From: Pseudomonadota bacterium
GTDB lineage: Bacteria; Pseudomonadota; Alphaproteobacteria; Micropepsales; Micropepsaceae
Assembly (NCBI GenBank): GCA_021808875.1
Contig: JAKBAU010000092.1
Span: 6,334 to 11,596, forward strand
DNA length: 5,263 bases
Direction: 5' to 3'
Positions 4,357 to 5,263 of the stretch are shown piece after piece. The notes beneath the pieces were generated by a model. It was not told the DNA's origin. It saw only the letters and a program-made list of their open reading frames with translations, and did no database searches. Each line of letters starts with the position of its first letter. Positions within the stretch are counted from its first letter, which is position 1. A program made the translations under genes and the position numbers.

Positions 4357-5263
4357 GAGTTCGTTTTGCCCCATCACCGACTGGTCTGTTGCATGTCGGC
4401 AATGGCCGCACAGCGCTGATCAATTTCCTGGCAGCGCGAAAACTGAGTGGCGGTATGGTCCTGCGCATCGATGATACCGATCGCGAGCGCTCCAAACCCG
4501 AATACGAACAGGCCATTCTTGAGGATCTTGCCTGGCTCGGGATCGGTCACGATCTCATGGTTCGCCAAACCGAACGGGCGCAGCGACATCACGCTGCTGC
4601 CGAGCTTCTGAAGAGCAAGGGTCTGCTCTATCCTGCCTACGAAACCACTGAGGAACTCGAACGGCGCCGCAAGCGCACCCTCGCGCTCAAAAAGCCACCC
4701 ATCTATGATCGGGCCGCACTCAGACTCAGCGTCGAGGAGCGTGAGGATCTGGAACGGCAGGGGCGGCCGCCCCACTGGCGGTTCAAACTGTCGCAAAGCA
4801 AGGTCAGCTGGTGCGATCTGATCCGGGGCGACGTGGAGATGGATACCGCACATCTTTCCGATCCGGTACTGATCCGTGCTGATGGCAGCTTTCTTTATAC
4901 GCTGCCGAGCGTGGTCGATGACATTGACCTCGCTATAACGCACATCATTCGTGGCGAGGACCACGTGACCAACACGGCGGTTCAGATAGAAATCTTCGCC
5001 GCGCTGGGACGGGAGCTGCCCACCTTCGCCCACTTCCCGCTTTTGGTTGGCAGTGGAGGCGAAGCCCTCTCCAAGCGTCTTGGCTCACTGTCGCTGCGAC
5101 AGATGCGCGAGGAGGGCATCGAGGCGTCGGCACTGTTTGCCTATCTTGCCCGTATTGGCACCTCGGAGCCTGTGTCGTTGGCAGAGCATGCGGAACTGGT
5201 TGCAGGCTTTGATTTTGCCAAGATCGGCCGGGCACCGGCACACTTTGACCCGGCGGAACTTGC
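4353..5263 (+). CDS. gltX: Glutamyl-tRNA synthetase (3' end outside window)
   Basis: The first 303 codons of a class Ic aminoacyl-tRNA synthetase are present; typical family length is about 450-480, so the missing part is mainly the anticodon-binding domain. It attaches glutamate to tRNA-Glu using ATP (EC 6.1.1.17). In bacteria lacking GlnRS it may also charge tRNA-Gln for GatCAB. The frame begins MRVRFAPSPTG with the HIGH-box variant HVGN (14-17), followed by LRIDDTD (37-43). DGSFLYTLPSVVDDIDLAITHIIRGEDH (177-204) is the catalytic core, and LSKR (239-242) is the KMSKS-type loop. At the place where zinc-containing GluRS have a C-x-C pair, this protein has Ala-Tyr-Glu (95-97), so it is probably zinc-free. 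The LSKRLGSLSL and GRAPAHFDPAEL segments resemble alphaproteobacterial GltX. The start ATG overlaps the nadE stop (ATGA) and has only a weak Shine-Dalgarno, implying translational coupling. Confidence 0.95.
   Translation, partial: MRVRFAPSPTGLLHVGNGRTALINFLAARKLSGGMVLRIDDTDRERSKPEYEQAILEDLAWLGIGHDLMVRQTERAQRHHAAAELLKSKGLLYPAYETTEELERRRKRTLALKKPPIYDRAALRLSVEEREDLERQGRPPHWRFKLSQSKVSWCDLIRGDVEMDTAHLSDPVLIRADGSFLYTLPSVVDDIDLAITHIIRGEDHVTNTAVQIEIFAALGRELPTFAHFPLLVGSGGEALSKRLGSLSLRQMREEGIEASALFAYLARIGTSEPVSLAEHAELVAGFDFAKIGRAPAHFDPAEL

Noticed and set aside
3838..4377. 179-codon open frame antisense to the nadE synthetase domain
   Set aside because: It is opposite highly conserved nadE codons, has no convincing start context, and is a shadow frame.
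4374..5033. 219-codon open frame antisense to gltX
   Set aside because: It lies entirely opposite the conserved gltX catalytic core, and its translation resembles no family I know. Long antisense frames are expected in GC-rich genes.

Overview
The window looks like ordinary chromosomal DNA from a GC-rich alphaproteobacterium. The best taxonomic clue is the glutamyl-tRNA synthetase, whose LSKRLGSLSL-type KMSKS region and GRAPAHFDPAEL segment resemble alphaproteobacterial GltX. The 550-residue single-chain glutamine-dependent NAD+ synthetase, the high GC content and the scarcity of GANTC (the CcrM methylation site) also fit. Genus cannot be decided from the sequence. No mobile element, CRISPR array, rRNA or tRNA was seen.

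Layout. Positions 1-222 (+) hold the C-terminal end of an unrecognised membrane protein. It converges on a zinc-independent MDR-superfamily NADP-dependent oxidoreductase (1280-252, -). A strong GC hairpin (207-236) covers the stop codon of the membrane protein and lies just beyond the stop of the oxidoreductase. The oxidoreductase is divergent from a Gfo/Idh/MocA-family oxidoreductase (1457-2434, +). The 176-nt gap between them carries a perfect 7-2-7 inverted repeat (1292-1307) directly upstream of the MDR ribosome binding site, so an operator there is plausible. The Gfo/Idh gene is followed by a terminator-like GC-rich segment with a T-rich tail (2446-2508).

A second transcription unit follows on the plus strand: a candidate promoter (-10 TATAGT at 2563-2568), a possible 35-codon leader ORF (2597-2704) with its own Shine-Dalgarno, nadE (2704-4356) and gltX (from 4353, cut by the window end). 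The leader ORF stop and the nadE start share one base (TGATG). nadE and gltX share ATGA. The unit therefore looks translationally coupled throughout.

Functionally, nadE makes NAD+ from deamido-NAD+ using glutamine nitrogen and releases glutamate. gltX attaches glutamate to tRNA. The two upstream oxidoreductases use nicotinamide cofactors but look like separate transcription units, so any functional link to nadE is speculative. The least explained items are the leader ORF before nadE and the dyad upstream of the MDR gene. Nothing here amounts to a clear new multi-gene system.
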